Positions 1 to 8,300 of a DNA stretch of 64,000 bases are shown here, piece after piece. Numbering within the stretch: position 1 is the stretch's first letter; every line of letters begins with the position of its first letter. A model generated the notes under the pieces. The model did no database searches. It saw only the letters and a program-made list of their open reading frames with translations, and had not been told where the DNA came from. The position numbers were made by a program, and so were the translations under genes. The DNA comes from Candidatus Amulumruptor caecigallinarius (GTDB lineage Bacteria; Bacteroidota; Bacteroidia; Bacteroidales; Muribaculaceae): contig CALUMU010000004.1 in assembly GCA_944321825.1 (NCBI GenBank), positions 148,233 to 212,232 on the forward strand. The letters are read 5' to 3'.

Positions 1-1314
1 CAATTGCTCTACAGGTTCGGCTATCAGTGTCAGCGGTGTCCGCAGGTCATGTGACACATTTGTGAAGAAAGTGAGCTTGGACTGCGTCGCTTGCTTGAGT
101 CTGGTCAATATGTCGTTTATTTCATCGTGTTGCTTCTTTAGCTGCCGGTTTTGGCACTCGATTTTGTCGCGTTGCCTTAGCAGCTGCTGGTTCTGACGCT
201 CTATGGCTTCCCTGTGCTGTTTGCCTGTCCAGAAACTGCGCAGGAGCAGAAATATGATTATAAACGACAGGAACAGGATTATTACAACCCCTAAAAGGAT
301 TTGCTTTTGTGATGAATGTTGCTTCTGAAACAGCTCCAGCCTGTTTTTCAGTGACTCGATATTGTCGGTTTCTACTTTTAATGCTTCATATTGACGCAGC
401 AATATCTCCGCATTTGACAGATCCACGGCTGTCCCTGTCGGTAGATAGATATCCTGCTGGTGCCTTGCACGGTCGCCTTCAAGTACAGAGATTGCCGTAT
501 GGATGAGTTTACGCCCCTCGGTCGGATACATGAAAGTGGCATCTATTATGGAGTCTGCTACAGCCTGTATGCCGATTGATGGCGATGCGTCGATGCCTAT
601 GATTTTGATGTCGTCGCGTCCGGCTTTACGTGTAGCATTTGCAGCACCTATGGCGAGCCTGTCATTATGGGCATATATGACCGAAGTCTGTGGATAGATA
701 CGAAGTAATGAGTCGACTTGCCTTTCGGCTCCGTCAGCCGACCAGTCATGTACCATGCCGCTGGCCAATAACCGCAACGGCGCGTGGGTCTCTACGTATT
801 TATAGAATCCATTATGCCTTTCGGCTGCAGGGGATGTCTCCAAGTTTCCTTGTATTTCCAGAATCTTTGCCTCTTTGTCGATGGAGTTGACATACTCTGC
901 CGCAGCGATGCCTATCTGGTAGTTGTCGGGACCCCAATACACGGTATAGTTGTCGCTGTCGACCCGGCGGTCGAATATGATGATAGGAATGTCGGCCTTA
1001 TAGATGCTGTCGATGATCGGTGTAAGCGCTTCGGACTCGTTTGGTGCTGCGATTATAATGTCAAACTTGTTATGGGCGAAATAGCGCAGGTCGTCGATTT
1101 GCTTTTCGTTGCTGTCGTCGGCCGAGCGGATTTCGACATAGATGTCGTTGCGCAGCAGCGTTTCACGCATGATTTCTTCGTTCATTTTGGCGCGCCAGTC
1201 ATCCTGTGAGCACTGCGATACGCCGATGCGGTATTTCGGTTCGCTTTTACATCCTGTGACCAATGTCAAGGAAAGCAAAAGCAGCGATGGCAATAGATTC
1301 AGGGTTTTTTTCAT
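1..1314 (-). CDS. Hybrid two-component system sensor, N-terminal part (cut by window edge)
   Basis: This is the first 438 codons of a membrane sensor; the rest lies beyond the left edge. It starts with a lipoprotein-like signal (MKKTLNLL, Cys at residue 22 in VTGC). A periplasmic type-1 sugar-binding-like domain follows (about residues 30-310; motifs IIAAPNESEA, IIIFDRRVDSDNYTVYWG, IIGIDASPSIG). Next come a membrane span (ILLGVVIILFLSFIIIF), a coiled linker, and the start of a histidine kinase domain with the H-box SHDLRTPLTLI. Bacteroides proteins with this layout continue into HATPase, receiver and AraC-type DNA-binding domains and usually sense sugars; that continuation is inferred. The gene is divergent from the small membrane peptide at 1511. 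A TAACTTTG -7 element lies only 4 nt before the ATG, so the mRNA may be leaderless. Confidence 0.9.
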   Translation of the reverse strand, partial: MKKTLNLLPSLLLLSLTLVTGCKSEPKYRIGVSQCSQDDWRAKMNEEIMRETLLRNDIYVEIRSADDSNEKQIDDLRYFAHNKFDIIIAAPNESEALTPIIDSIYKADIPIIIFDRRVDSDNYTVYWGPDNYQIGIAAAEYVNSIDKEAKILEIQGNLETSPAAERHNGFYKYVETHAPLRLLASGMVHDWSADGAERQVDSLLRIYPQTSVIYAHNDRLAIGAANATRKAGRDDIKIIGIDASPSIGIQAVADSIIDATFMYPTEGRKLIHTAISVLEGDRARHQQDIYLPTGTAVDLSNAEILLRQYEALKVETDNIESLKNRLELFQKQHSSQKQILLGVVIILFLSFIIIFLLLRSFWTGKQHREAIERQNQQLLRQRDKIECQNRQLKKQHDEINDILTRLKQATQSKLTFFTNVSHDLRTPLTLIAEPVEQL

Positions 1315-1318
1315 GTCA

Positions 1319-1326
1319 CAAAGTTA
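1319..1326 (-). promoter_or_regulatory. -7 promoter element of the hybrid sensor gene
   Basis: On the minus strand this reads TAACTTTG, an exact match to the Bacteroidetes -7 consensus TAnnTTTG. Only 4 nt (TGAC) separate it from the ATG at 1314. The transcript would have almost no leader. Confidence 0.6.
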
Positions 1327-1407
1327 CTGAAAAATTATTCACGTAACGCCATGACACATATTTCCCTATCATTGCAGGCTTACTATTACTTATGTAGCAA
1401 AAAATTA

Positions 1408-1471
1408 TCATTTCTGAAATATTAATACAATATTTTGGAAATAATTATGAAATATCAGGGTGGTAGCTTTG
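1408..1471 (+). promoter_or_regulatory. Conserved promoter block, copy A
   Basis: Bases 1408-1455 match the minus-strand block 25260-25213 at 45 of 48 positions. Inside are two direct repeats of TGAAATAT (1415-1422 and 1448-1455), 33 bp apart, or about three helical turns. After 8 variable bases comes the -7 element TAGCTTTG (1464-1471). Copy B has the same 8-base gap and TATGTTTG. No good -33 element is present, which fits a promoter that needs an activator bound to the direct repeats. The divergent hybrid sensor is an obvious candidate activator, but that is inference. Confidence 0.65.
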
Positions 1472-1510
1472 TAGTAGAGAAAATTACAACGTTACTAAAG
1501 ATACTGCCGT

Positions 1511-1675
1511 ATGCTGCTACTGATATTGGCTTTCGCGTTCCTGTACCTGCTTGTGCTGGCATGGCTGTGGGCCTCTGACATGATGAGGTCGACAACTTCC
1601 ATCAACAAGGGAGCGGCTGACCGTCGGCGACACCATGGGCCGCTGTCGCTGTCACCCCCATGGGGTTTCCGCTGA
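1511..1675 (+). CDS. Small single-span membrane peptide, copy A (54 aa)
   Basis: This short open frame starts about 40 nt after the -7 element at 1464-1471. It encodes a hydrophobic helix (about residues 2-21, LLLILAFAFLYLLVLAWLW), then the conserved SDMMRST and a short basic, polar tail. A second peptide at 24939-25166 (minus) shares FLYLLVLAWLW, SDMMRST and SIxK, and the DNA is nearly identical through this part. Downstream of residue 35 the two copies diverge in frame, although a CCCCATGGGG palindrome is kept in both. I do not recognise the family. Conservation of both promoter and coding start argues it is a real gene. Function unknown; an inner-membrane regulatory peptide is possible. 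Confidence 0.6.
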   Translation: MLLLILAFAFLYLLVLAWLWASDMMRSTTSINKGAADRRRHHGPLSLSPPWGFR

Positions 1676-1788
1676 CAGCATCATCGGCAGCTGGTATGCC
1701 AAAAGCCTGACAGCCTCTTGACCTTAACCCAACACGGTTTTCAAAACACGGTTTGCGCTGCTGACCGCATGTTGCTGGTGTGCATGGG

Positions 1789-2871
1789 TTACGTATTTCG
1801 GGCGGTGAGTTCGGCCATTGCCGGGATGAGGTTGCGGCGTATGGCATCGTTGGTGAGCCTGTGGCCGCAGGTTATGTTCTCGTATGCATCGCCAAAAAAG
1901 CGGATGTATTCGTCCTGGCAGTTGATGACATTGTCCTCGGTGCCGAAGATGGCGAAAGTCTCGCCGGTGTCCCTTTCGCTGAAAGATGCTAACTGCTGGC
2001 GTTCTAACCGTTGATAAGAGTCGCAGAGACTCTCGGTCACTTCAAATTCTGTGGCACCGTCAGCCCTTTTCTTGAAGAAGGGGACGACTCCGATTTTCTT
2101 GCGCATCGACTCCGACACATGGAACGACGGATTGACCAATATCTTCGGGACTCCGTCCAGTAGATTGGCAAACATTCCGCCCATTGATGTCCCCACTACT
2201 ATGTCGACGCTTTCCTTGTCAATCAGTCCGCGCAGCATGTCGTATGCAGCAAAAGGGTCTATGGGTAAATCCGGCGACAGGACTCGGCTTTCGGGTAGAA
2301 GACGCTGTATTTCGGCGGCGGTGCCGGAGTTGCCCGATGAGGCGAATCCATGGATGTAGAGGATGGTCTTCCCCACCAGCATGGATTTTGCAATGTCCTC
2401 ATTTATGAGATCGACAGCGTCCAAGAGCGGTTTTATGTCAACGTCATCCGACTCGTCGGCTTGCTTGGCCAAAGACAATGCGATTTTGAACGCTTCCTGT
2501 AACCGCTCTGCGGTCATTATGGCGCGCCTGAGTTTGTAGAGCAAATCATTGCCAGCCCAGTAATCGAAGCACACTGTAGCTAAAACATCCATGTATGTTT
2601 CGCTTGCGTTGAAGTGGGTATGCAGGAAATGCGACTCGTTCATTAGATTGGCTGCCTCAAGGAGATAGAAATAATCTTCCTGGTCATCCTCGTGTACTGT
2701 CACATCGACATGTACACTCCGTGTCATCGGCAGTATCTCGATTATCGTATCGTTCTGGAGTATGATAGCCGTGCCTTGCGCATCGCGGACTGCATATCCC
2801 CATTCGCGCAGTGCATCGAGGACTGTTTCCCTGGCATTCATAGTGCCGCTGTGTCGGTTGTTGTCTAGCAT
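1789..2871 (-). CDS. YqiA/YcfP-like alpha/beta hydrolase with an extra N-terminal domain
   Basis: The protein has 360 residues. The C-terminal half (from about residue 165) is a YqiA/UPF0227-type esterase: LYIHGFASSG for the oxyanion region at 172-180, nucleophile elbow GTSMGG with Ser229, and a late histidine in CGHRLTND. YqiA homologues are about 190 residues, so the first 160 residues are an addition. That part looks like a small alpha/beta fold, possibly YbjN- or chaperone-like, but I cannot name it. There is no signal peptide, so it should be cytoplasmic. The substrate is unknown. A second ATG at codon 11 (MNARETV) is an alternative start. It stands alone, with dinD downstream in the same direction of reading but 170 bp away. 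Confidence 0.75.
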   Translation of the reverse strand: MLDNNRHSGTMNARETVLDALREWGYAVRDAQGTAIILQNDTIIEILPMTRSVHVDVTVHEDDQEDYFYLLEAANLMNESHFLHTHFNASETYMDVLATVCFDYWAGNDLLYKLRRAIMTAERLQEAFKIALSLAKQADESDDVDIKPLLDAVDLINEDIAKSMLVGKTILYIHGFASSGNSGTAAEIQRLLPESRVLSPDLPIDPFAAYDMLRGLIDKESVDIVVGTSMGGMFANLLDGVPKILVNPSFHVSESMRKKIGVVPFFKKRADGATEFEVTESLCDSYQRLERQQLASFSERDTGETFAIFGTEDNVINCQDEYIRFFGDAYENITCGHRLTNDAIRRNLIPAMAELTARNT

Positions 2872-3045
2872 AACTTAATATAGGTATATAGTATCTGTGT
2901 CAGTTTGTTATTCGGGTTGTCAGCGGTTGCCTTTGGCGCGGTTGTGGTGCTTGCAGAGCATTCATTTCAATTTCATTAAATTGGATATAAAACTCTCGTC
3001 GTTTTTGGCGTTCTTAGCCCCTTGCAAGTTGGTATTTGCCATAGG

Positions 3046-3876
3046 TTACTTCTTTTTCTTAGAAAGGATTTTCTTTTCTTCTGACTTAAGGCGACGTTCC
3101 ACTTTCTTGACATCCTCAGCAGGGGGAAGAGCTTCAGGGATAATACCCCTATCAAGTAGCATACCTCTGACAGCGGAGTTATTGTCAATATGCTCTCGTT
3201 CAATACCAGTTTGGCCATGCAGGTCTTTTTGTTGAACGTTTACATATGTCATCTCAGCAGCGAGGTCTTTAGCTTTGATGGCGATAGTAGATAGAAAATC
3301 TGCTAACGGTCTTTTTTCTGGAGCACCGACACGACGCTTCATCATAGCTGTGTCAAGACCGAATAATGCACGGTCGCCTTTGGTTCGGATTATCGCGAAT
3401 CCCTTTGAATCGACACCACGTTCATATAATACTCCTGACAATGTGTGTTCTGTTTCAGCAAGTTTGGCACGCGCCTGGACGCGTTCATAGTCAAGAATGC
3501 GTTGATGTACAAGCTCGGCTCGGCGACTCTGTATGGCAAAATAGTTTTGGGCAAATGCAATTTCAGGTTTCCGTGGATCGCCATTTTGAGCAATCAGATA
3601 GCAAGCATAGCGTGTTAACATGACATCATCTATCTGACGTTCGGCTCCAGAACCGAGTGCGACCATTTTGCTGATGTCAGCAAAATGGTCTGAAACCGCT
3701 TCACCTGCGTTTCTGGCAGATTCCTTGGCCTTTTCAATGATGGATTGAAAGTTACGCCATTGAACATATCCCATGACAGGAGCAAGCTTTCGTGCACTCC
3801 AACATTCCACGCCCTCATATTTGATGGCAATGGACTCGAATCTATGAAACAGTTCTTGTATCTCTTGTGCTTTCAT
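3046..3876 (-). CDS. dinD: DNA damage-inducible protein D homologue
   Basis: The protein matches the DinD family over its length (276 aa; E. coli DinD is about 274). Recognisable blocks are the Bro-N-like start (YEGVECWSARKLAPVMGY), SDHFADI, LTRYACYLIAQNGDP, AFAQNYFAIQSRR and the Lys-rich end. E. coli DinD is LexA-controlled and reported to act on RecA-mediated reactions. I set the start at MKAQEIQEL (3876). An upstream ATG at 3915 would add 13 unconserved residues and overlap the MFS gene at 3899. It follows that transporter by 22 bp and probably shares its transcript. No LexA box was identified. Confidence 0.85.
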   Translation of the reverse strand: MKAQEIQELFHRFESIAIKYEGVECWSARKLAPVMGYVQWRNFQSIIEKAKESARNAGEAVSDHFADISKMVALGSGAERQIDDVMLTRYACYLIAQNGDPRKPEIAFAQNYFAIQSRRAELVHQRILDYERVQARAKLAETEHTLSGVLYERGVDSKGFAIIRTKGDRALFGLDTAMMKRRVGAPEKRPLADFLSTIAIKAKDLAAEMTYVNVQQKDLHGQTGIEREHIDNNSAVRGMLLDRGIIPEALPPAEDVKKVERRLKSEEKKILSKKKK

Positions 3877-3898
3877 ATATGTATCAGAGGCAGGGCGG

Positions 3899-5731
3899 TT
3901 ATTCGAGGCCGTCAAGCTCTACGGCTTCGTCGGTGGAGGGCTGCTTGTTGGGGAGCTCGAGGCCGTAGTGGCGCTTGGCATCGAGGGCTTTGAGCCAGAG
4001 GCCGAACAGCAGGGCGAGGACTCCGAGCGATGCGAAGATGAGCATCGGGACGGTATAGTTGTAGCTCAGAGGGTTCATGACCCCGACATTGGTGGCTACG
4101 AGCACAGCTCCGATAAGCATCGGGAAGGAGTAGAGTCCGATATTCTGTATCCAGAAGATGACGGCGTAGGCCGAACCGAGCAGTTTGCCGTCGACGAGCT
4201 TCGGTACGGACGGCCACAACGATGCGGGTACTAACGAGAATGATATGCCGAGAAGGACGATGGCGATGAATGCGACCGTAAAGCCGAGCCAGCCGGTAGG
4301 TTCGTTGATGCTGTCGATGGTCAGGCGGAAATCTTCGTCAATCTTCATCGCCTGTGCGAAGTCGATCTGCGTTTCACGGTCGGAGAGAAACGAGATCAAC
4401 GCTTCGGCTGATGCTTCGGGGTCGGCGGCTCCGGGCTGTTCAAACGCTTTGCGGGGATTGAACACGAGGGTTTCCCCGGTCTTTTTGCCGATAAACAGCT
4501 GCTTGACCTCGTCGTTGGCGAAATTGTCGATGCCGAACACTACATGCACTGCGGCATTAGGTGTGCCGTCGGAGGCTGGTCTGACACGCTCCACGTGGCC
4601 TGACACTATTGCTTCGGTGCCGTTGATGACTCCTGTTTCGGCTCCGCGCAGCAGCGGCAGGCCGAGGGCGAATGTCAGATGGCATACTATCATCAGCAAC
4701 GCTCCGAAGATGAGCATGGTCGCCCCTTTGCCCTTGGTGTCAAGGTAGTTGCCGAGGAATGGGGTCACGGCAGCAGCTCCGAGAGGGAATACTGAAAATA
4801 TGAGTCCGGCGGTCTTTACGGATATGCCTAACTCGCACTGGAGCATATTGGCGGCGTATTTCTGGAATGGGAAAATGGCTGAATAATACAGCACGCACAG
4901 GAGAGCGACAATCCAGAACACTCCGCTGGAAAAAATCTTGCCGAGGTCGCTGAAGCGGAACGGATCCTCTTTCTCTTCGGTATTGCCTATCTGGCTTTCA
5001 AGTTTCTTGTCCATGAATCCATAGACTATGAAGCAAATGAGGCCGATCAGCAGCAACAGCACAGCAAATCCTACGGGACGTGTCACCGAGAGGTTGTCGC
5101 CAAGGGTTGCTATCCATGGCGACCCGATGAACACTGCAAACACGCCTACTCGGGCCAGAGCCATTTCCACGCCCATTGCCAGAGCCATCTCCTTGCCGGC
5201 AAACCACTTGACTATACCGCGCGACACGGTGATGCCGGCCATCTCCACTCCGCAGCCGAATATCATAAAGCCGACAGCCGAGAATTTTGCCGAGGCAGGC
5301 ATCCCTTTAAAAAACGGTGTCACATTCCACCATGCCGAGGGAAGGTTGAGGTTGGCATCAAACCATGCTGCCAGCGAGCTTGACGTGAAAGCGTCGGTCA
5401 GAGCATAATAGTTTATGGCCGCTCCGATGAGCATGACTGTGCCAGACAGGATGGCGGTGAAGCGTACTCCCATCTTGTCAAGAATGACTCCGGCAAAGAT
5501 GAGAAAGAATATGAATACGTTGAGGAAAGTTTCCGATGAAGCGAAGTTGCCGTAGGTCGACGGGTCCCAGCCCTTGAGTATCTGGAGTGATGACTGGAGT
5601 GGGGACAGTATGTCCATGAAGATGTAGCTGAAGAACATCGCCGAGGCAAGCAGTGCCAGAGCGGTCCATCGAGCCCATTTCTTGTCGCTCAACACCTGTG
5701 AGCTGACGGATGGGGTGGTTGTTGTAGCCAT
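3899..5731 (-). CDS. MFS transporter with a large periplasmic insertion
   Basis: This 610-aa protein has twelve predicted membrane spans typical of the major facilitator superfamily, with DKMGVRF after span 2 and a long cytoplasmic loop after span 6. The usual Bacteroidales form is shorter. Here about 115 residues (365-478) are inserted between spans 9 and 10, which places them in the periplasm. The insert contains FIGKKTGETLVFNPRKAFE and DFRLTIDSINE, a pattern like the peptidyl-prolyl isomerase domain of Bacteroidetes trigger factor. The transported substrate is unknown. A TAAATTTG -7 element sits at 5784-5791 and dinD follows by 22 bp. Confidence 0.85.
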   Translation of the reverse strand: MATTTTPSVSSQVLSDKKWARWTALALLASAMFFSYIFMDILSPLQSSLQILKGWDPSTYGNFASSETFLNVFIFFLIFAGVILDKMGVRFTAILSGTVMLIGAAINYYALTDAFTSSSLAAWFDANLNLPSAWWNVTPFFKGMPASAKFSAVGFMIFGCGVEMAGITVSRGIVKWFAGKEMALAMGVEMALARVGVFAVFIGSPWIATLGDNLSVTRPVGFAVLLLLIGLICFIVYGFMDKKLESQIGNTEEKEDPFRFSDLGKIFSSGVFWIVALLCVLYYSAIFPFQKYAANMLQCELGISVKTAGLIFSVFPLGAAAVTPFLGNYLDTKGKGATMLIFGALLMIVCHLTFALGLPLLRGAETGVINGTEAIVSGHVERVRPASDGTPNAAVHVVFGIDNFANDEVKQLFIGKKTGETLVFNPRKAFEQPGAADPEASAEALISFLSDRETQIDFAQAMKIDEDFRLTIDSINEPTGWLGFTVAFIAIVLLGISFSLVPASLWPSVPKLVDGKLLGSAYAVIFWIQNIGLYSFPMLIGAVLVATNVGVMNPLSYNYTVPMLIFASLGVLALLFGLWLKALDAKRHYGLELPNKQPSTDEAVELDGLE

Positions 5732-5783
5732 TGTGTATAAGTATGATTGACTGGTTTGATAATTACGCTAAGTTTCAAAGAAA

Positions 5784-5791
5784 CAAATTTA
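5784..5791 (-). promoter_or_regulatory. -7 promoter element of the MFS-dinD unit
   Basis: The minus strand reads TAAATTTG, an exact TAnnTTTG match 52 nt before the ATG at 5731. The MITE-like element begins 22 bp upstream, so the -33 region abuts it. Confidence 0.55.
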
Positions 5792-5813
5792 GCTTATTAT
5801 TTTTTAACATGTA

Positions 5814-5946
5814 AGAGTGTGTTTACTTTTAACATTATAATTCGTTCGTCTGTGACCTATGACTCGAAACCAGCCTCGCAATGTTAATTTGTGATAAGTT
5901 TAAATCAGTTCTATAAAAATTTTTAATGTTAAAGTAAACACACTCT
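5814..5946. mobile_element. MITE-like element, 133 bp, with 22-bp terminal inverted repeats
   Basis: The left end (5814-5836, AGAGTGTGTTTACTTTTAAC then ATT) and the right end (5925-5946) are inverted copies differing by one inserted T. Both tips begin AGAGTGTGTTTAC. The 88-bp interior encodes nothing. It lies between the divergent MFS and AI-2E genes. No clear target-site duplication is visible, so it may instead be a long-arm regulatory hairpin. Confidence 0.55.
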
Positions 5947-5971
5947 AAAAAATCGGCTGGATTATTTTTCG

Positions 5972-5979
5972 TAATTTTG
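5972..5979 (+). promoter_or_regulatory. -7 promoter element deciding the start of the AI-2E family gene
   Basis: TAATTTTG matches TAnnTTTG. A possible GTG start at 5979 falls inside this element and would not be transcribed. This makes the ATG at 6012 the likely start, with a leader of about 30 nt. Confidence 0.6.
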
Positions 5980-6011
5980 TGTCATATACTGTTACGACAA
6001 GTCGCATCAAC

Positions 6012-7148
6012 ATGCCGAATACACATTCACGCCCCTACACGTTTGACCGAGTGGTAAGGATATTGTTTACCATTGCCCTGCTGGCGGTGGCGATATATCT
6101 TATCAATTATCTTAAAGCAGTGCTGCTGCCGTTTGGCGTGGCATGTCTTATAGCTTATATATTGGAGCCGTTCGTGCAGTTCAACCGCCGCCTACTGCAT
6201 CTGCGTGGGCGCATCATTGCGGTTTTTGTGACATTGTTTGAGTCTCTGTTTATCATCTCGATAGCGAGTGCTTTTGCTGTCCCGTATATAATCGCGGAGT
6301 TCAGGGAGATGGGTCATCTGCTGCAAGATTACGCCAGCAGCGAGCTCCACATACCCTATCTGCCGGAGGAGATACATTCGTTTATCCGCCGGAATATCGA
6401 CCTTGACGGTCTTTCGCGTATGATAACTAAGGACGAGTGGATTACCATTATCGAAGGAACGTTCCGTACGGCATGGGAGCTGATAACCAACAGCATCAGC
6501 TTCATGCTCGGTATTCTCAACTGGGTAATGGTGATTCTTTATGTCATATTCCTGATGATAGACTATGACCGGCTGGAGCGGGGACTGCGTTGGGTGGTGC
6601 CTCCTAAATACCGCCGCCCGGTGTTCCATATCGCCAATGACATCAAGACGAGTATGAACCATTATTTCCGTGGACAGTCATTGATCGCTTTTATTGTAGG
6701 TGTGCTGTTCTGTATCGGGTTCACTATCGTAGGTGTGCCGTTGGCTATACCGTTGGGCCTTCTTATCGGCTTGATGAACATGGTGCCGTATCTCCAGCTC
6801 GCATCGTTTCCGCTGACGGCGTTCTTGTGCATGGTGGCTTCGGTAGGCGAGGGCGGCAATTTCTGGACCATCTTCGGCGAGGCTTTTTTGGTGTACTGTG
6901 TCGTTCAGGTTATCCAGGACTTGTTCCTCACGCCTAAAATCATGGGTAAAGCCATGGGACTCAATCCGGCCATCATACTGTTCTCGCTGTCGGTGTGGGG
7001 GAGCCTTTTAGGAATCCTTGGCATGATTATAGCTCTGCCGCTGACTACATTGGTGATTGCATACTATAACAAATACATCATATCACGCGGAAACATAGAG
7101 GCTGAGGCTTCTGCTGATAATAAGATAGAGGAAAGAAACGAATGTTGA
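6012..7148 (+). CDS. AI-2E family transporter (UPF0118 membrane protein)
   Basis: The 378-aa product is a polytopic inner-membrane protein of the AI-2E/PerM family. Features are two N-terminal spans (ILFTIALLAVAIYLINYL, VLLPFGVACLIAYILEP), a soluble central part, and a C-terminal span cluster with GQSLIAFIVGVLFCIGF, GLLIGLMNMVPYL, DLFLTPKIMGKAMGLNP and LGILGMIIALP. Family members export autoinducer-2 or exchange sodium for protons; which applies here cannot be told. The start at MPNTHSRPY is chosen because the upstream GTG lies within the promoter. The stop overlaps the mltG start by 7 nt, so the two are translationally coupled. Confidence 0.88.
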   Translation: MPNTHSRPYTFDRVVRILFTIALLAVAIYLINYLKAVLLPFGVACLIAYILEPFVQFNRRLLHLRGRIIAVFVTLFESLFIISIASAFAVPYIIAEFREMGHLLQDYASSELHIPYLPEEIHSFIRRNIDLDGLSRMITKDEWITIIEGTFRTAWELITNSISFMLGILNWVMVILYVIFLMIDYDRLERGLRWVVPPKYRRPVFHIANDIKTSMNHYFRGQSLIAFIVGVLFCIGFTIVGVPLAIPLGLLIGLMNMVPYLQLASFPLTAFLCMVASVGEGGNFWTIFGEAFLVYCVVQVIQDLFLTPKIMGKAMGLNPAIILFSLSVWGSLLGILGMIIALPLTTLVIAYYNKYIISRGNIEAEASADNKIEERNEC

Positions 7149-8278
7149 GAAAGCCTATGTCAGACAATCAATCGAAGCCAGAACAACCTAAGGCAGCACA
7201 GCCGAAACGGCCTCGCAGACCATCTGCTCCACGTTCACGCCGGCAGTCCAAACAGTCCAAGGCTGTCAGTCGCGTCAATCCTGTCACATGGCTGTTTATA
7301 GGGTTAGGGGCGGTGGCTGTCGTGGTCGTGCTATGGCTTGTCGGGCTTGACGGCTACCGTGGCGACTCTGTGAGGGTGACTGTGCCACATGATGCCACTG
7401 CGTCGCAGGTGCGTGACAGCCTTGATGTGCGTCTCGGAAAGTCGATGGGCAAGCGGGTCTACACATTGTGGCGGCTTATGGGCGGCACCCCCTCTAAGGC
7501 TCATGGGAGCTACCTCGTCACACGTGGCGAGATGGCATTGAAGATAGCTCGTAACCTGTCGCGGGGACGGCAGACTCCTGTCACGGTGACGTTTAACAAT
7601 ATCCGCACCATGCCTCAGCTCGCTGACAAGATGGCCTCCATGCTCGACTTCAGCAGCGAGGAATTTCTTGAAGCCTGCCGCACGGTACTCCCGCCGATGG
7701 GCTTCTCGGATGAGTCGCAGTATCCGGCGGCGTTTCTCCCTGACAGTTACGAGTTTTATTGGACCGCTTCGGCGGAGGATGTCGTGGCAAAACTTGCCGG
7801 CCACCGTAACCGTTTCTGGACCGACGAGCGGCGTGACCGCGCACGTGCACTCGGGCTCTCGCCTGTCGAAGTAGCCACTGTGGCATCGATAGCGGAGGAG
7901 GAGACGGCCAAGAAGGATGAGCGACCCATGGTGGCGCGGCTGTATCTCAACCGTATCGACCGAGGGATGAAGCTCCAGGCTGACCCTACCGTCAAATATG
8001 CGATAGGGGACTTCTCTATACGTCGCATCACTAACTCCATGCTCTCGACCCCCTCACCTTATAATACCTATGTCATCAAGGGCCTGCCTCCCGGTCCTAT
8101 CCGCATAGCAGATGCTGCGACAATCGACGGAGTGTTGAACGCACCTCGGCATGGCTACCTGTACATGTGTGCACGTGAGGATTTCTCAGGCTATCATAAT
8201 TTCGCGTCAGATTATGCCGCTCACCGAGCCAATGCTGCCCGTTACCGCTCGGAACTTGACCGGCGCGGCATAAAATGA
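7142..8278 (+). CDS. mltG: Endolytic murein transglycosylase MltG
   Basis: MltG (YceG-like) cuts nascent glycan strands in the periplasm and ends their polymerisation. The 378-aa protein has a basic, Pro-rich cytoplasmic tail (residues 1-45), one membrane anchor (WLFIGLGAVAVVVVLWLVGL, 50-69), a LysM-like region, and the YceG catalytic domain. The key block is VASIAEEET (247-255), where Glu252 aligns with the E. coli catalytic glutamate. LQADPTVKYA and STPSPYNTY also fit the family. It overlaps the AI-2E gene by 7 nt. A second ATG at 7157 (MSDNQSK) is a possible start. Confidence 0.93.
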   Translation: MLRKPMSDNQSKPEQPKAAQPKRPRRPSAPRSRRQSKQSKAVSRVNPVTWLFIGLGAVAVVVVLWLVGLDGYRGDSVRVTVPHDATASQVRDSLDVRLGKSMGKRVYTLWRLMGGTPSKAHGSYLVTRGEMALKIARNLSRGRQTPVTVTFNNIRTMPQLADKMASMLDFSSEEFLEACRTVLPPMGFSDESQYPAAFLPDSYEFYWTASAEDVVAKLAGHRNRFWTDERRDRARALGLSPVEVATVASIAEEETAKKDERPMVARLYLNRIDRGMKLQADPTVKYAIGDFSIRRITNSMLSTPSPYNTYVIKGLPPGPIRIADAATIDGVLNAPRHGYLYMCAREDFSGYHNFASDYAAHRANAARYRSELDRRGIK

Positions 8279-8300
8279 ACAATTTCTAAAAACTCAACAA

